Assembly: GCF_004421005.1 (NCBI RefSeq)
Contig: NZ_CP038026.1
Location: 3,968,001-4,032,000, forward strand
DNA from: Pseudoduganella plicata
GTDB taxonomy: Bacteria > Pseudomonadota > Gammaproteobacteria > Burkholderiales > Burkholderiaceae_D
DNA length: 64,000 nt
Reading direction: 5' to 3'
Under the pieces are notes generated by a model. It was not told the origin of the DNA. It ran no database searches and saw only the letters and a program-made list of their open reading frames with translations. Positions within the stretch are counted from its first letter, which is position 1; every line of letters starts with the position of its first letter. The position numbers were made by a program, and so were the translations under genes. This document shows positions 17,646 to 29,530 of this stretch, one piece after another.

Positions 17646-19436
17646 ATGGACGACTTTCTTCCCTATTACGAGCAGGAGCTGGGCATCCTGCGCCGCGCCA
17701 CCCAGCAGTTCGGGCGGCAGTTTCCCGACATCGCGGCCGAACTGCTGCTGTCCGGCGGCGAGAGCGGCGACCCGCAGGTGGAGCGCCTGCTGCAGTCGGC
17801 CGCGCTGCTCAATGCGCGCGTGGCCCAGCAGCTCGACGACGGGCATGTGCGCTTCACCAGCGCGCTGCTGGAGATGCTGGAATCGCATTATGGCCGCCCG
17901 CTGCCCTCGTGCAGCGTGGCGCAGGTGGACTTCGGCGCGCGCGAGACCGCGACGGCGGCAGTTGTGCCGCGCGGGACGGCAGTCAAGGCGCTGGCCGCGC
18001 CCGAGTGTCGCTTCCGCACCACGTACGCCGTGGCGATCGCACCGATCGCAATCGCTGAGGCGTGCTTCGTGCCCGGCATCGACGTGCCGGCGGCGCTGGG
18101 CGTGCCTTTGCAGGCCGCCTGCGAGCTGCGCATCGTCATCGCCGCCAGTGGCACAAATGGCGCGCTGCAGGACACCGGCATCTCGTCGCTGCGCGTGTAT
18201 GTCGACGGCGACGGTCCATTGCGCGCAGCCCTGCTGGACGCGATCTTTACCCGCACGCTCTGTGCCTGCGTCGAAGCAGGCAGGCAGTGGCGCATGCTGT
18301 CCGCGCTGCCCTGCCGCGCGGTGGGGTATGACGACGATGAAGCGCTGCTGGCGACGGACAGCGAATCGACGTCGGGCCTGCGGCTGTTGACGGAATACTT
18401 TGCGTTTCCCGAAAAGTTCGACTTCTTCGATATCGACATCGGGGCCCTGTTGAAGGGCAGCCCGCCCGGCTGTCGCCAAGTCGTGCTGCACCTCGTGCTG
18501 CCCGACCTGCGAGACACGGCGGTGCCGCGCCTGCTGCGCGCACTGAGTGCCGCGCATCTGCGCCTTGGCTGCACGCCGATCGTCAATCTGTTCGACGATG
18601 CGCCGGCGCCGATCCGGGTGGCCGCACCGCAGCGCGGGTGCCCGCTGGCGGCGGACGGCGATGGCCGGGACATCTACAGTATCGATGCGGTCAGCCTGCA
18701 GTATCGCCACAACGGGCGCAGTGCCAGCGTGGATCTTGCGCCGTTTCACAGCCTGCGGCACACGCAAGGCCAGCAATACTGGCTGGCGCGCAGTGTCGAG
18801 ACGATCCTGGGCACGGAGCGGACGCTGTTCTTTGTCGACGCCGACCAGACGCCGCTCGAGATCGAGGAAGGGTTTGCGCATGTGCGGCTGACGTGCACGA
18901 ACGGCAGCGTGCCCGCATCGATCCGGTACGGCGCCACGGACGGCGATCTCACCTGCGAGCACGTGGCCGGCGGCTGGCCGATCCGCATGCTGCGCCAGCC
19001 GACGCCACCGGGCCGTGCGGCGAGCCAGCGCGGCGCACACTGGAAGGTCATCGCGGCCTTGTCGCCCAATTACCACGCGCTGACGAACGAAGGTCTGCCA
19101 GAGCTGCTGGCCACGCTGCGGTTGCACGCACCGCCGAACAGTGCCATCGCCAGGCGCCAGCTGGCCGGCATCGTCGGCCTGTCCCACCACGCGACGGCGG
19201 CGTGGCTGCCGTTTGCCCGCGGCGCGTCCTACCTGCACGGCATCGAAATTCACGTCACCCTGGACGAAGAAGCCTTCGGCGAACGCAGCATCCACGCCTT
19301 CGCGCAGGTGCTGGACCGTTTCTTTGCCTACTACGTCCACAGCACCAGCTTTACGCGGCTGGTCGTCCTGTCCGCCGCGACCGGCCAGGAGCGGCTGCGT
19401 TGCGCACCGCGCGCCGGCACCGTACTGCCGATCTGA
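17646..19436 (+). CDS. tssF: TssF, type VI secretion baseplate protein
   Basis: A 596-residue protein beginning MDDFLPYYEQELGILRRATQ, the usual TssF start, with the family segments FARQFP-like FGRQFPDIAAELLL, SALLEMLESHYGRPLPS and, near the end, FFAYYVHSTSFTRLVVLS. TssF and TssG form the wedges of the baseplate around the VgrG hub. Unusually, neither tssE before it nor tssG after it is present; it is followed at nine bases by vgrG. It may be a specialised extra baseplate subunit or one part of a dispersed system. GC and codon use match the host. Confidence 0.9.
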   Translation: MDDFLPYYEQELGILRRATQQFGRQFPDIAAELLLSGGESGDPQVERLLQSAALLNARVAQQLDDGHVRFTSALLEMLESHYGRPLPSCSVAQVDFGARETATAAVVPRGTAVKALAAPECRFRTTYAVAIAPIAIAEACFVPGIDVPAALGVPLQAACELRIVIAASGTNGALQDTGISSLRVYVDGDGPLRAALLDAIFTRTLCACVEAGRQWRMLSALPCRAVGYDDDEALLATDSESTSGLRLLTEYFAFPEKFDFFDIDIGALLKGSPPGCRQVVLHLVLPDLRDTAVPRLLRALSAAHLRLGCTPIVNLFDDAPAPIRVAAPQRGCPLAADGDGRDIYSIDAVSLQYRHNGRSASVDLAPFHSLRHTQGQQYWLARSVETILGTERTLFFVDADQTPLEIEEGFAHVRLTCTNGSVPASIRYGATDGDLTCEHVAGGWPIRMLRQPTPPGRAASQRGAHWKVIAALSPNYHALTNEGLPELLATLRLHAPPNSAIARRQLAGIVGLSHHATAAWLPFARGASYLHGIEIHVTLDEEAFGERSIHAFAQVLDRFFAYYVHSTSFTRLVVLSAATGQERLRCAPRAGTVLPI

Positions 19437-19445
19437 GGAACTGCA

Positions 19446-22073
19446 ATGAACCTTCACGATACCTTCATCAACCTGCTCGTCGACCACCGCGACCTGCTGA
19501 CGGACAACCGGCCGGTGCGCCTGCGCGTCGATCACCCCAACATGTTCATGGAAGACGTGCTGCTGCCGCAGCGCGTGCAGGGCAGCGAATCGATCTGCGG
19601 CGGTTTCGAATATCGCGTGCTGTGCGTGGCGCTGAACGCCTGTCTGCCGCTGAAGGAATTCATCGCGCTGCCCGCCGCCATCGACTTCGTCACCGACACG
19701 GGCAAGCTGCGCACCGTTACCGGCATCATCACGGAAGTGGCGAGCGGCGATAGCGATGGCGGGCTGGCGAGCTACCAGATCGTCATCCGCGATGCGCTGG
19801 CCGTGATGGACAAGCGCGTCAACACGCGCGTCTTTCGGAACAAGAACGAGATTGAAATCGTCCAGATCCTGGTGCAGGAGTGGCAGCAGACCAGCCCCGT
19901 GCTGGCGACGCAGTTCCGCCTCGAGATCGACTGGCTGATGAAACCGGCAAAATATCCGGCGCGCGAATTCACGATGCAGTACAACGAATCGGACGCCGCC
20001 TTCATCCGCCGCCTGCTCAAGCGCCGCGGCATCTGCTGGCACTTCGGCCCGGACGACACCAAGAACTACCTGGCACACCGTCTCGTGCTGTGGGACCACT
20101 TCGAAAGCGTGCTGCCCAACGCGGCGGACATGGTGCGCTATCACCGCGACGCGGCCACGGAGGAGCGTGACACCATCACCTCCTGGAACGCCGTGCGCAT
20201 GCTGCAGGTGGGCAGCGTCAGTCGCCACAGCTGGAACTACAAGGACCCGTACGGTCCGTTCCTGATGAGCATGAACATCGAGAGCCGGGTCACGCAGTGC
20301 AACGCCTTGGGCGATATCGGCGTCGCCCTGAACGACTACCAGGTCCTGATGCCGCACGCGGGCGACAACCACGATGACCTGATCGCACTGGGCACGCTGG
20401 CGATGAAACGGCACGACCTTGAAACCAAGTGCTTCCAGGGCGAAGGCAGCGTGCGCGATTTCCGCGCCGGCGAATCGTTCAAGCTGACGGGCCATCCCGA
20501 AATCGACCGGCATCCGCGCGAGGAACGAGAGTTCGTCATCACGGAACTTCACGTCGCCGCGCAGAACAACCTGCCGAAGGAGCTGGCCAACCGGGTCGAA
20601 AAACTGTTCCGGCGCAGCCGCTGGCATAGCGCCGACATGGACGACCTGACCGACAGCGGCCAACGCTCGCGCATCCGCTTTACAGCCATCCGCAAGGGCA
20701 TCGACATCGTGCCGGCCTTCGACGCCCGCACCGACCTGCCGCGCGTGCACATGCAGACCGCGATGGTGGTGGGACCGGAAAACGAGGAGGTGCATTGCGA
20801 TGAACTGTACCGCGTACGCATCCGCATCCCCGGCACGCGTGAAGCGGATCACGCCCACAGCGACGGCAGGAACGGCGCCTCCGGCACCGACCGCGATTCG
20901 GCCTGGGTGCGCGTCGCCACCAACTGGGCCGGCGAAGGGCCGCACAGCGGCAAGCAATGCGGCACGGTGAGCCTGCCGCGCGTCGGCTCGGAAGTGCTGC
21001 TGGCTTTCCTGGGCGGCGACCCGGACAAACCCGTCATCGTCGGCCAGCTGTACAACCAGAAGGGCCAACCGCCCGCCTTGAGCACGGCCGGCGGCCTGCC
21101 GGGCAACCGCCACCTCTCCGGCATCCGCACCAAAGAGGTCAAGCAGGGCGGCCGCGGCAACCAGCTGCGCTTCGACGACACGAATGGGCAGATCAGCGCG
21201 CAGCTGGCCAGCGACCATGGTGAGTCGCAGCTCAATCTCGGGTTTCTTACGCAGCCTCGAAAGGCAGGGTATGCGGAGGTGCGGGGGCAGGGGGCAGAAT
21301 TAAGGAGCGATCAGAAAGTCGCTGTGCGCGGCGAAGCAGGGCTTCTGCTCACTGCGGAAATCAATGGTGGGCCCGAAGGCAAACAACTAGAGCGCGCCGA
21401 GCTAAGTCGGCTGGCAGCAGGAATCGAAAAGCTGTCAGGTCAGCTGGCTAAATTGGCTGAACGGTACGCGCAAGACGAACCGATGGGTGGCGAGCTCAAG
21501 GCGCTAGTAGAAGGACTCAAGCAACTGGACGAGGCCGGCAGCCGGATGGTCGCGTTGAGTGGACCCGACGGCATTGTCGCCACCAGTGGGCAGGCGCTGG
21601 CACTGGGCGCCGCTACCGACATCGATCTGGTCAGTAGTGAACAGATGCGACTGTCCGCAGCCGGCAGCACCGCGGTACGGGCCGCGAAAGGCGTGAGCGT
21701 CTTTACCAACCAGGGCGGCGTCAAAGTAACTGCCGCTGGCGGCAAAGTCCAGGTGCAAGCCCAGAACGATGCCCTGGAGCTCCTCGCACGCAAGGTTCTC
21801 GACATTATTAGCACCACGGACTGGATCAATATCAAGGCCAAGCAGGGCGTGCGGATCAATGGTGGGGGCAGCGAACTGGTGCTGAGTGCCGACGGTATCA
21901 AAGGCTACACGAGCGGTAAGAGCGAGATGCACGCGGCGGATCATCAGACGATGAAGGGGCAGGCAAAAAAGGCCACTTTCCCTGGCGCGGATGCTTGTGA
22001 ATTGCAGGCCAAGGGCGCGGCGGAATCCGGAGCCGCGGTCGTTCCGCTGAAGAGAGGAAAACATGGCACTTGA
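19446..22073 (+). CDS. vgrG: VgrG spike protein with DUF2345 and long C-terminal extension
   Basis: An 875-residue TssI/VgrG. The N-terminal gp27-like part (about residues 1-400) includes MQYNESDAAFIRRLLKRRGICWHF; the gp5 OB-fold contains WVRVATNWAGEGPHSGKQ, and the T6SS Vgr segment GNRHLSGIRTKEVKQGGRGNQLRFDD precedes DUF2345 (about 630-800). The last 100 or so residues (GYTSGKSEMHAADHQTM onward) likely bind cargo. From about base 21240 onward the DNA becomes less GC-rich, so the cargo-facing C-terminus appears to have been exchanged together with the downstream effector genes. It overlaps the adaptor gene by 11 bases. Confidence 0.93.
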   Translation: MNLHDTFINLLVDHRDLLTDNRPVRLRVDHPNMFMEDVLLPQRVQGSESICGGFEYRVLCVALNACLPLKEFIALPAAIDFVTDTGKLRTVTGIITEVASGDSDGGLASYQIVIRDALAVMDKRVNTRVFRNKNEIEIVQILVQEWQQTSPVLATQFRLEIDWLMKPAKYPAREFTMQYNESDAAFIRRLLKRRGICWHFGPDDTKNYLAHRLVLWDHFESVLPNAADMVRYHRDAATEERDTITSWNAVRMLQVGSVSRHSWNYKDPYGPFLMSMNIESRVTQCNALGDIGVALNDYQVLMPHAGDNHDDLIALGTLAMKRHDLETKCFQGEGSVRDFRAGESFKLTGHPEIDRHPREEREFVITELHVAAQNNLPKELANRVEKLFRRSRWHSADMDDLTDSGQRSRIRFTAIRKGIDIVPAFDARTDLPRVHMQTAMVVGPENEEVHCDELYRVRIRIPGTREADHAHSDGRNGASGTDRDSAWVRVATNWAGEGPHSGKQCGTVSLPRVGSEVLLAFLGGDPDKPVIVGQLYNQKGQPPALSTAGGLPGNRHLSGIRTKEVKQGGRGNQLRFDDTNGQISAQLASDHGESQLNLGFLTQPRKAGYAEVRGQGAELRSDQKVAVRGEAGLLLTAEINGGPEGKQLERAELSRLAAGIEKLSGQLAKLAERYAQDEPMGGELKALVEGLKQLDEAGSRMVALSGPDGIVATSGQALALGAATDIDLVSSEQMRLSAAGSTAVRAAKGVSVFTNQGGVKVTAAGGKVQVQAQNDALELLARKVLDIISTTDWINIKAKQGVRINGGGSELVLSADGIKGYTSGKSEMHAADHQTMKGQAKKATFPGADACELQAKGAAESGAAVVPLKRGKHGT

Positions 22074-22947
22074 GCCCTTCAACCATACCGACGGATTCCT
22101 CACGGAAGGTTATCTGTTAATTGAAGCTGCAAATCTACAGAGTAATCAGCTGGAGCGGTTGCCGCAATTGACTTCCTGTGCGCCGGTCGCCTTTGCAAAC
22201 GACACAGTCTTGGCGCCCAGATTATTGTGCTTGGACGCCATAGGAGCTGAAGGTAGGGAGATAGTTACTGAATTGCTCGGCTCCGCGACCGAGCCGCACT
22301 GTCCAACAGTCGTTTGTGCTTGGCTGAAAACTCAGGCATCTGTCGAAATGCTCAGCAGCAGCATTGCAAAGTTCCTGATTGGCCGCGGCCCGCTCGGAGA
22401 TCGGGTCTTCTGGCGCTACTACGACCCACGTGTATTTGCGCTGATGGCTTTCATCTTCGGCGAAGAACAAAGGCGCGCCATTCTTGGGCCGATTGAAACC
22501 TGGGCCTTTCCTTGGCGACGGCGGTGGTGGCAGCTCCCGACATGCATGTGTCCCACGGAGACTCTAAATGATGTCGAGATCGGGTGGCCGAGCGCAGACC
22601 AGTGGGACGTATTGCAATGGAGCGCGCAGATTAATCAACTGCACATGCGTCTGGATGACGTAGAGCCAATCCCGGTTGAATCAAATGTAGAGGGTATAGG
22701 CGCGTCCATACGCCATTTCAGCGAAGCTTTTACCTACTGGAACCTGAACGACGTTAGCCAGCGCTGCGAATTCGCCTATCTGTCGAGCAAATACGGTAAG
22801 GCTTTCCGCGACCATATCAATTTAGCAGGTACATGGCAGCTCATGCGTACTAAGCAAGTGAGCTGGCAGGATCTTCTTGCCTGCCTGAGTGACCAGGATT
22901 TCCGCCATCTAGAGCGGTATAGAACGGGAAGGGTACAACATGACTAG
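22063..22947 (+). CDS. DUF4123 effector adaptor for type VI secretion
   Basis: A 294-residue protein with the DUF4123 pattern, including RVFWRYYDPRVFALMAF. DUF4123 proteins (Tap/Tec) load a specific effector on its VgrG. It sits exactly between the VgrG and the effector, overlapping both by 11 and 8 bases, as expected for an adaptor. The coding sequence is AT-richer than the flanking chromosome, as are the effector genes after it. Confidence 0.85.
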   Translation: MALEPFNHTDGFLTEGYLLIEAANLQSNQLERLPQLTSCAPVAFANDTVLAPRLLCLDAIGAEGREIVTELLGSATEPHCPTVVCAWLKTQASVEMLSSSIAKFLIGRGPLGDRVFWRYYDPRVFALMAFIFGEEQRRAILGPIETWAFPWRRRWWQLPTCMCPTETLNDVEIGWPSADQWDVLQWSAQINQLHMRLDDVEPIPVESNVEGIGASIRHFSEAFTYWNLNDVSQRCEFAYLSSKYGKAFRDHINLAGTWQLMRTKQVSWQDLLACLSDQDFRHLERYRTGRVQHD

Positions 22948-25455
22948 GGCGAACTGTAGCTATTGTGGGCGTAAGGGCATACCGCTTTATCCCGTCCGCT
23001 ATGCAGTGGCCTGCCCCAACGGAGCCGCTGCTGTGCCGGAACTTTCGGGGGATTTCAAAATTGTTGACGCACCTGTGCAGATAGGCGGCGCTCGCTACAC
23101 ATTGCGGTCTCTTCGGACCGGCTATTTGTACACCTACGAAGAAAAGCGAAAGCGCCTGAAGGGCTATATCGTCCTGCCAAAGGGGGGGCTCTGGAATTTC
23201 CCCGTCGAGTACCCACCCAACTTCGACGCTGGATATCTACCTGAACGCTGCCTCGATCCTGTGGATATTTCGCTCTCCCATTGCATCGACGTTGAGCCGT
23301 TTGAATGCGAGCTCATCGGTAACGTGTGGATAGGGTGGTCCAATACCGCATGGACACCAAATCTCATCGCGAAACTCAAAGACAATGCTTGGCGGCGAAA
23401 ACACATGCGATGCATCGACGTCGACGCAATGATGAGTGGTGGCACTGCTCACACCGCGGAATTTGACAGCGCTATCGGGAAGATTCCGCACTTTTCCACA
23501 AGGTTGAGCGATATGGCGAAGGCCTTCGCATACAGCAACTCAGATGTGAAACGCGAGTTAAGCCTACGTAACTGGGGCGCGCGTATCTCAAGCAATATGA
23601 GGAAATTGCGTCCGCAGGGTGGCTTCGTGGTCGCGGTAAACGACCCTGTCGGTATCACCAATGACCTCAGCGAGCTGACGTGTCCGACACGCCACTCTGG
23701 GTTCGATGAAGTCGCATATCGCGCACAGATGTGCCTGGACTTGATCGGCGCCATCGAGCATAGCGTCCGTGCGGAGGCGCGTGCTGATGCGCGGATTCTG
23801 GAGGAAATCGATAAAACGGCCGAGACGCGCGGTGATATATCGGAAGGCGAAGCGGCAGCAAAGCTATGGGAAATCATTAAAGCCGGTGGGCAGAGGAAGT
23901 ACGAAGCCAGGCGAGACCAGGATAAGAGAAAGTATGGAGAAGCGCAGGCTGGACGGTTGCGAGCTGCCGAAGATCGTGCATGGCGGGACTTCAGCACGAA
24001 TGTCAGCGGCGAAAATATTCTTGACGAGACAAGAATAAAGCAACATCCACAAGACTTGCAGAGAGCGGTAAAGAATTTTGAGGCACGAGGTCTCATGCTG
24101 GCTCAAGCACATAGCGGATGGCTTACCAGTGTACAGTTGGCCGATTGGATGGACGGTGTGCATGATTCGAGCGATATCAGAAGCGGTTTTGCTTATCGCG
24201 AATCCTTAGCCCAGTGTATTGGAAAAGGTGTAGCTACCGTCGCGTGCGAAAGTGTGTTAAGGGCTTGGCTTGATAAGACGGATGCAACTGATACTCGCAA
24301 TCTATACGTAAGGGCGCTGCTCTTCAATTACACTGAAATTCTCGATGCAGCTGGCCCACAACTGATGTTCACCGACGTAAAAATAAAGTATCTGCAGAGC
24401 ATCTATAAAGGGGCGTTAAAAAAACTTAAGAAAGGCGAAGAAATCCGGCTGGTTGACCGCTTGGTGTGGGCGACTACTAATATTTTATGCGATGTGTTGA
24501 CAAAGAAGTCAACTCCCGCGATGCGTGGCATCACGATCGCTAGTTTGTCCATACTGGGAAGAGCCACGATTACCCCCTACAACAGGTCGCTCGACAATCT
24601 TTCCAAGGAAATTATCGCAGTGGCGAAAGCCAACGGTGTGGTGTTCGACAAACCCTTTGTACATATTAATTCAGCTTCTCGTACAGTGGCAAAAACTGTA
24701 CGCTTGGAGTACGAAGCTGATCCGACGGTCTGCAGGTACCAGTTGGATATTGAGCAGATTACGAAAGATAAAAACGTTACTACATCCTCGGTCAGGTCTG
24801 TACGCATTATGGGATATGAAACATTAAAGAAATGGCTGAGCTCTAGCGACTTTAATGTCGGATCGGTGGCAGTAGTAATACAGCTTGCCAATCTTGGGCT
24901 CTACGGCAGGGACTTCGGGAAAGGGGATTCATTCGATCGAGGCAAGGATGCAGCTAAAGTAGCATCTGCAGCGATTAGCTTTGTCGGCGCCACGGTTGAG
25001 GCGGTCGGGACGTGCTTGGATAAAGCTCCGCAACATCCGCTGTCGACATTTATTTATGAGCATTGGACCGTTATTAAGACATCTAACGTGGGTAAAATCG
25101 TTACCTCAGGGAAGGCCCTTGGGGCTATTGGGGGATTTTGAATGCCTCTATTGATGTGGTAAATGGATGCAGCGCCTTTTCAGAGGAAGACTTTTTGTTG
25201 GCCGGTCTATATGGCGTCAGCGCTTTGCTGGGTGGGTCGCTTTCGCTGGCAGGATTCTGGATGTCAGCCGTCATCTTCTGGCACTTGTTTGTTGCGGCTA
25301 TCGTGCTGGGAATAATAATAGGCATATTAAAGAAACCTCCGCTAAAGAAGTGGATGGAGCGGTGCTTTTTTTCGGCTTCAATTAGTCAATCGAAAATCTA
25401 TGCGTCGGTGGACGAAGAACTTCAGGCGTACAATTCCATAGTGGGAGCATTTTGA
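22940..25455 (+). CDS. VasX-like type VI effector, split by a one-base contraction at 25130-25134
   Basis: As read, a 733-residue frame stops at 25139-25141 and a 105-codon frame, open from TTG 25138, continues to 25455. One additional G in the GGGGG run at 25130-25134 joins them into 838 residues (LGAIGG, then ILNASIDVVNG), so I annotate one gene. The N-terminus has the VasX pattern: paired cysteines (CSYCGRKGIPLYPVRYAVAC) and LRTGYLYTYEEKRKRLKGY. The C-terminus has two membrane stretches (YGVSALLGGSLSLAGF, AVIFWHLFVAAIVLGIIIGI) then PLKKWMERC and DEELQAYNS, as in membrane-damaging VasX relatives. The adaptor lies upstream and a DUF6708 protein overlaps the end by one base and may give immunity. 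The DNA is AT-richer than the host. Confidence 0.8.
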
Positions 25456-26570
25456 TGGATGATAGAATATATCACGCAAAGATCGGTCAGCCAATTCCAG
25501 CTTGGGATCTCGCTCATCGTTTGCCATTGCTCGGTAAGGTTGGGCCTGAGTGCAAGGACAGCGCAACGACCTTCCGAATAAATTCTACGTTCATGGAAGT
25601 GAGCGATCAGCCAAACATGAACAGGCACCTTTTCGGCATGGGTGTGCTCCTCGCATTGACGTTCACGATAATGTTCGCTGTCACAGCTGTGGCTATGGTG
25701 TTTGTAAGCGTTCCTCGTGGTTTCAGCGTAGGGGCTATCTCGGCCATGGCAGTACCTGCAGTGAGCTCCTTGGTTTTCTTATATCTTGGCATCCGATTTG
25801 GCCGTGGCGAGTTTTTTTCCTATAGCCGATTTCCAGTCCGCTTCAGCTACGCCGACCAGAAAGTCTATGCGCTCTGTCGCCGTCCATGTCGTCTCTGGGT
25901 GCGAGGAAAGCTGAAGCCTGTCGAAACATGCCATTGGGACTCGTCATCGATTTTTTGTGTCCATCGGGAGGTTGATGTCCCGATTGATCACTACACCATC
26001 CGGTGCTACCGAACTGACAACGATGGCATCGTCACCGGCGCCTTTACGATCGGGCGTGACTGGGACGGTATTGAAGGCCTGGGCGAACTTCTGGCGCAGT
26101 GGAATTACTGGTGCTGCTATATGAATCAAGGCCCAGCCGCAGTGCCTAAACCCGTTCTGTTTTTGCCCACGAACGAGACTCCGCACGAGTCTTTCCTGTA
26201 TTGCGTCTACGCGACGGACTTCAACGCAAGCCCGGGCTTCCGGATCGCGTTCCTGCCCATGTTCATATTGCTGGCGATTCCTCGCATTCTGGCTTTATGG
26301 ACGAGCCGCGAGCCAGTCTGGCCCGACGAGATAGCCCGCCGGTGTGAAGTCGATCCGGACGATCCGTTCGATGAGCCGAGAGGTGACACGCCCGTTGGGT
26401 GGCATGCGACCACGATGTCGAAAGTTGCTGGACGTTATCCGACCGATCTGAGGCGTCCAACGGAAGGGTGGGCAGGTGACACGAATTGCAGGGCGAACGC
26501 CCTGCGTTGGGCGGAAGACGTTGTTAAGCCGGTCGTTCCTGTTCCGGCGCAGCGTGCATGTCGAGTGTGA
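25455..26570 (+). CDS. DUF6708-like membrane protein, candidate immunity protein
   Basis: A 371-residue protein with three likely membrane segments (GVLLALTFTIMFAVTAVAMV, AISAMAVPAVSSLVFLYLGI, FRIAFLPMFILLAIPRILAL) and a central soluble part with R-F-x-Y-x(3)-K-V-Y-A-L (SYADQKVYALCRR). This resembles the DUF6708 family found next to VasX-type effectors. The ATG overlaps the effector stop by one base (TGATG). Being membrane-bound and directly after a membrane-damaging effector, immunity is the simplest role, but some DUF6708 proteins may assist delivery. The last third (after about 330) drifts back to host base composition. Confidence 0.7.
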   Translation: MDDRIYHAKIGQPIPAWDLAHRLPLLGKVGPECKDSATTFRINSTFMEVSDQPNMNRHLFGMGVLLALTFTIMFAVTAVAMVFVSVPRGFSVGAISAMAVPAVSSLVFLYLGIRFGRGEFFSYSRFPVRFSYADQKVYALCRRPCRLWVRGKLKPVETCHWDSSSIFCVHREVDVPIDHYTIRCYRTDNDGIVTGAFTIGRDWDGIEGLGELLAQWNYWCCYMNQGPAAVPKPVLFLPTNETPHESFLYCVYATDFNASPGFRIAFLPMFILLAIPRILALWTSREPVWPDEIARRCEVDPDDPFDEPRGDTPVGWHATTMSKVAGRYPTDLRRPTEGWAGDTNCRANALRWAEDVVKPVVPVPAQRACRV

Positions 26571-26608
26571 TTTGATATGGATGAGCTATGGATCTGACAG
26601 GAGACCAT

Positions 26609-26869
26609 ATGAAAGACAGCAAAGGCAGGGGCGTCGTTCGCCTCGGCGATAAAACCAGCCATGGTGGTAAAGTCATCTCCGCTTGTTCAGACTTCAAGGT
26701 GTTAAACAAGGCGGTGGTGCTTCAGGGCGACAAGGTGGTGTGCCCGAAGTGCAAAGGTACGTTTCCGATTCAGCCAAAGAAGGGCGACCGCACGCACGAT
26801 GGCAAGCTCGTTGCATACGATGGCGATAAGGCGGTATGCGGTGCGAAACTGCTGTCATCGATTCAATAG
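26609..26869 (+). CDS. PAAR-domain spike tip protein
   Basis: An 86-residue PAAR protein that caps the VgrG spike. The PAAR repeats are visible (VVRLGDKTSHGGKVISA, AVVLQGDKVVCPKCKG, VAYDGDKAVCGAKLL). The ATG at 26609 follows AGGAG at the right distance; the earlier ATG at 26588 has no such site. It ends the effector module. No toxin domain is fused to it. Confidence 0.9.
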   Translation: MKDSKGRGVVRLGDKTSHGGKVISACSDFKVLNKAVVLQGDKVVCPKCKGTFPIQPKKGDRTHDGKLVAYDGDKAVCGAKLLSSIQ

Positions 26870-26907
26870 CCGCTGTTCACGCACCATAAAAACGCTAACA
26901 GTGTGAA

Positions 26908-26936
26908 CAAAAAAAAGCCAACCGCGCAGGTTGGCT
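26908..26936 (-). terminator. Factor-independent terminator after gyrB
   Basis: GCCAACC (26917-26923) pairs with GGTTGGC (26929-26935) around a five-base loop. On the minus strand it is followed by at least eight T (26908-26916), placing it 26 bases past the gyrB stop. The short TTT on the other side may also stop transcripts from the PAAR gene. Confidence 0.88.
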
Positions 26937-26961
26937 TTCTCGTCAGGCACGAATCGGCAGC

Positions 26962-29463
<2,502 letters not shown>

Positions 29464-29530
29464 CTACTTTCTCAATTAACTTGTCTGTTTGAATCGTGAA
29501 CTGCGTATGGCTGGCCAACCCGCTGGCGGA

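Noticed and set aside
17439-21218. A 1259-codon open frame on the minus strand opposite the sulfide dehydrogenase end, tssF and vgrG
   Set aside because: Shadow of GC-rich genes; no recognisable domain, no ribosome site, and it spans three well-supported plus-strand genes.
25130-25141. Programmed -1 ribosomal frameshift in the VasX-like gene
   Set aside because: The sequence at the stop does not form a standard slippery heptamer in the right frame, and identical one-base contractions occur in unrelated genes.
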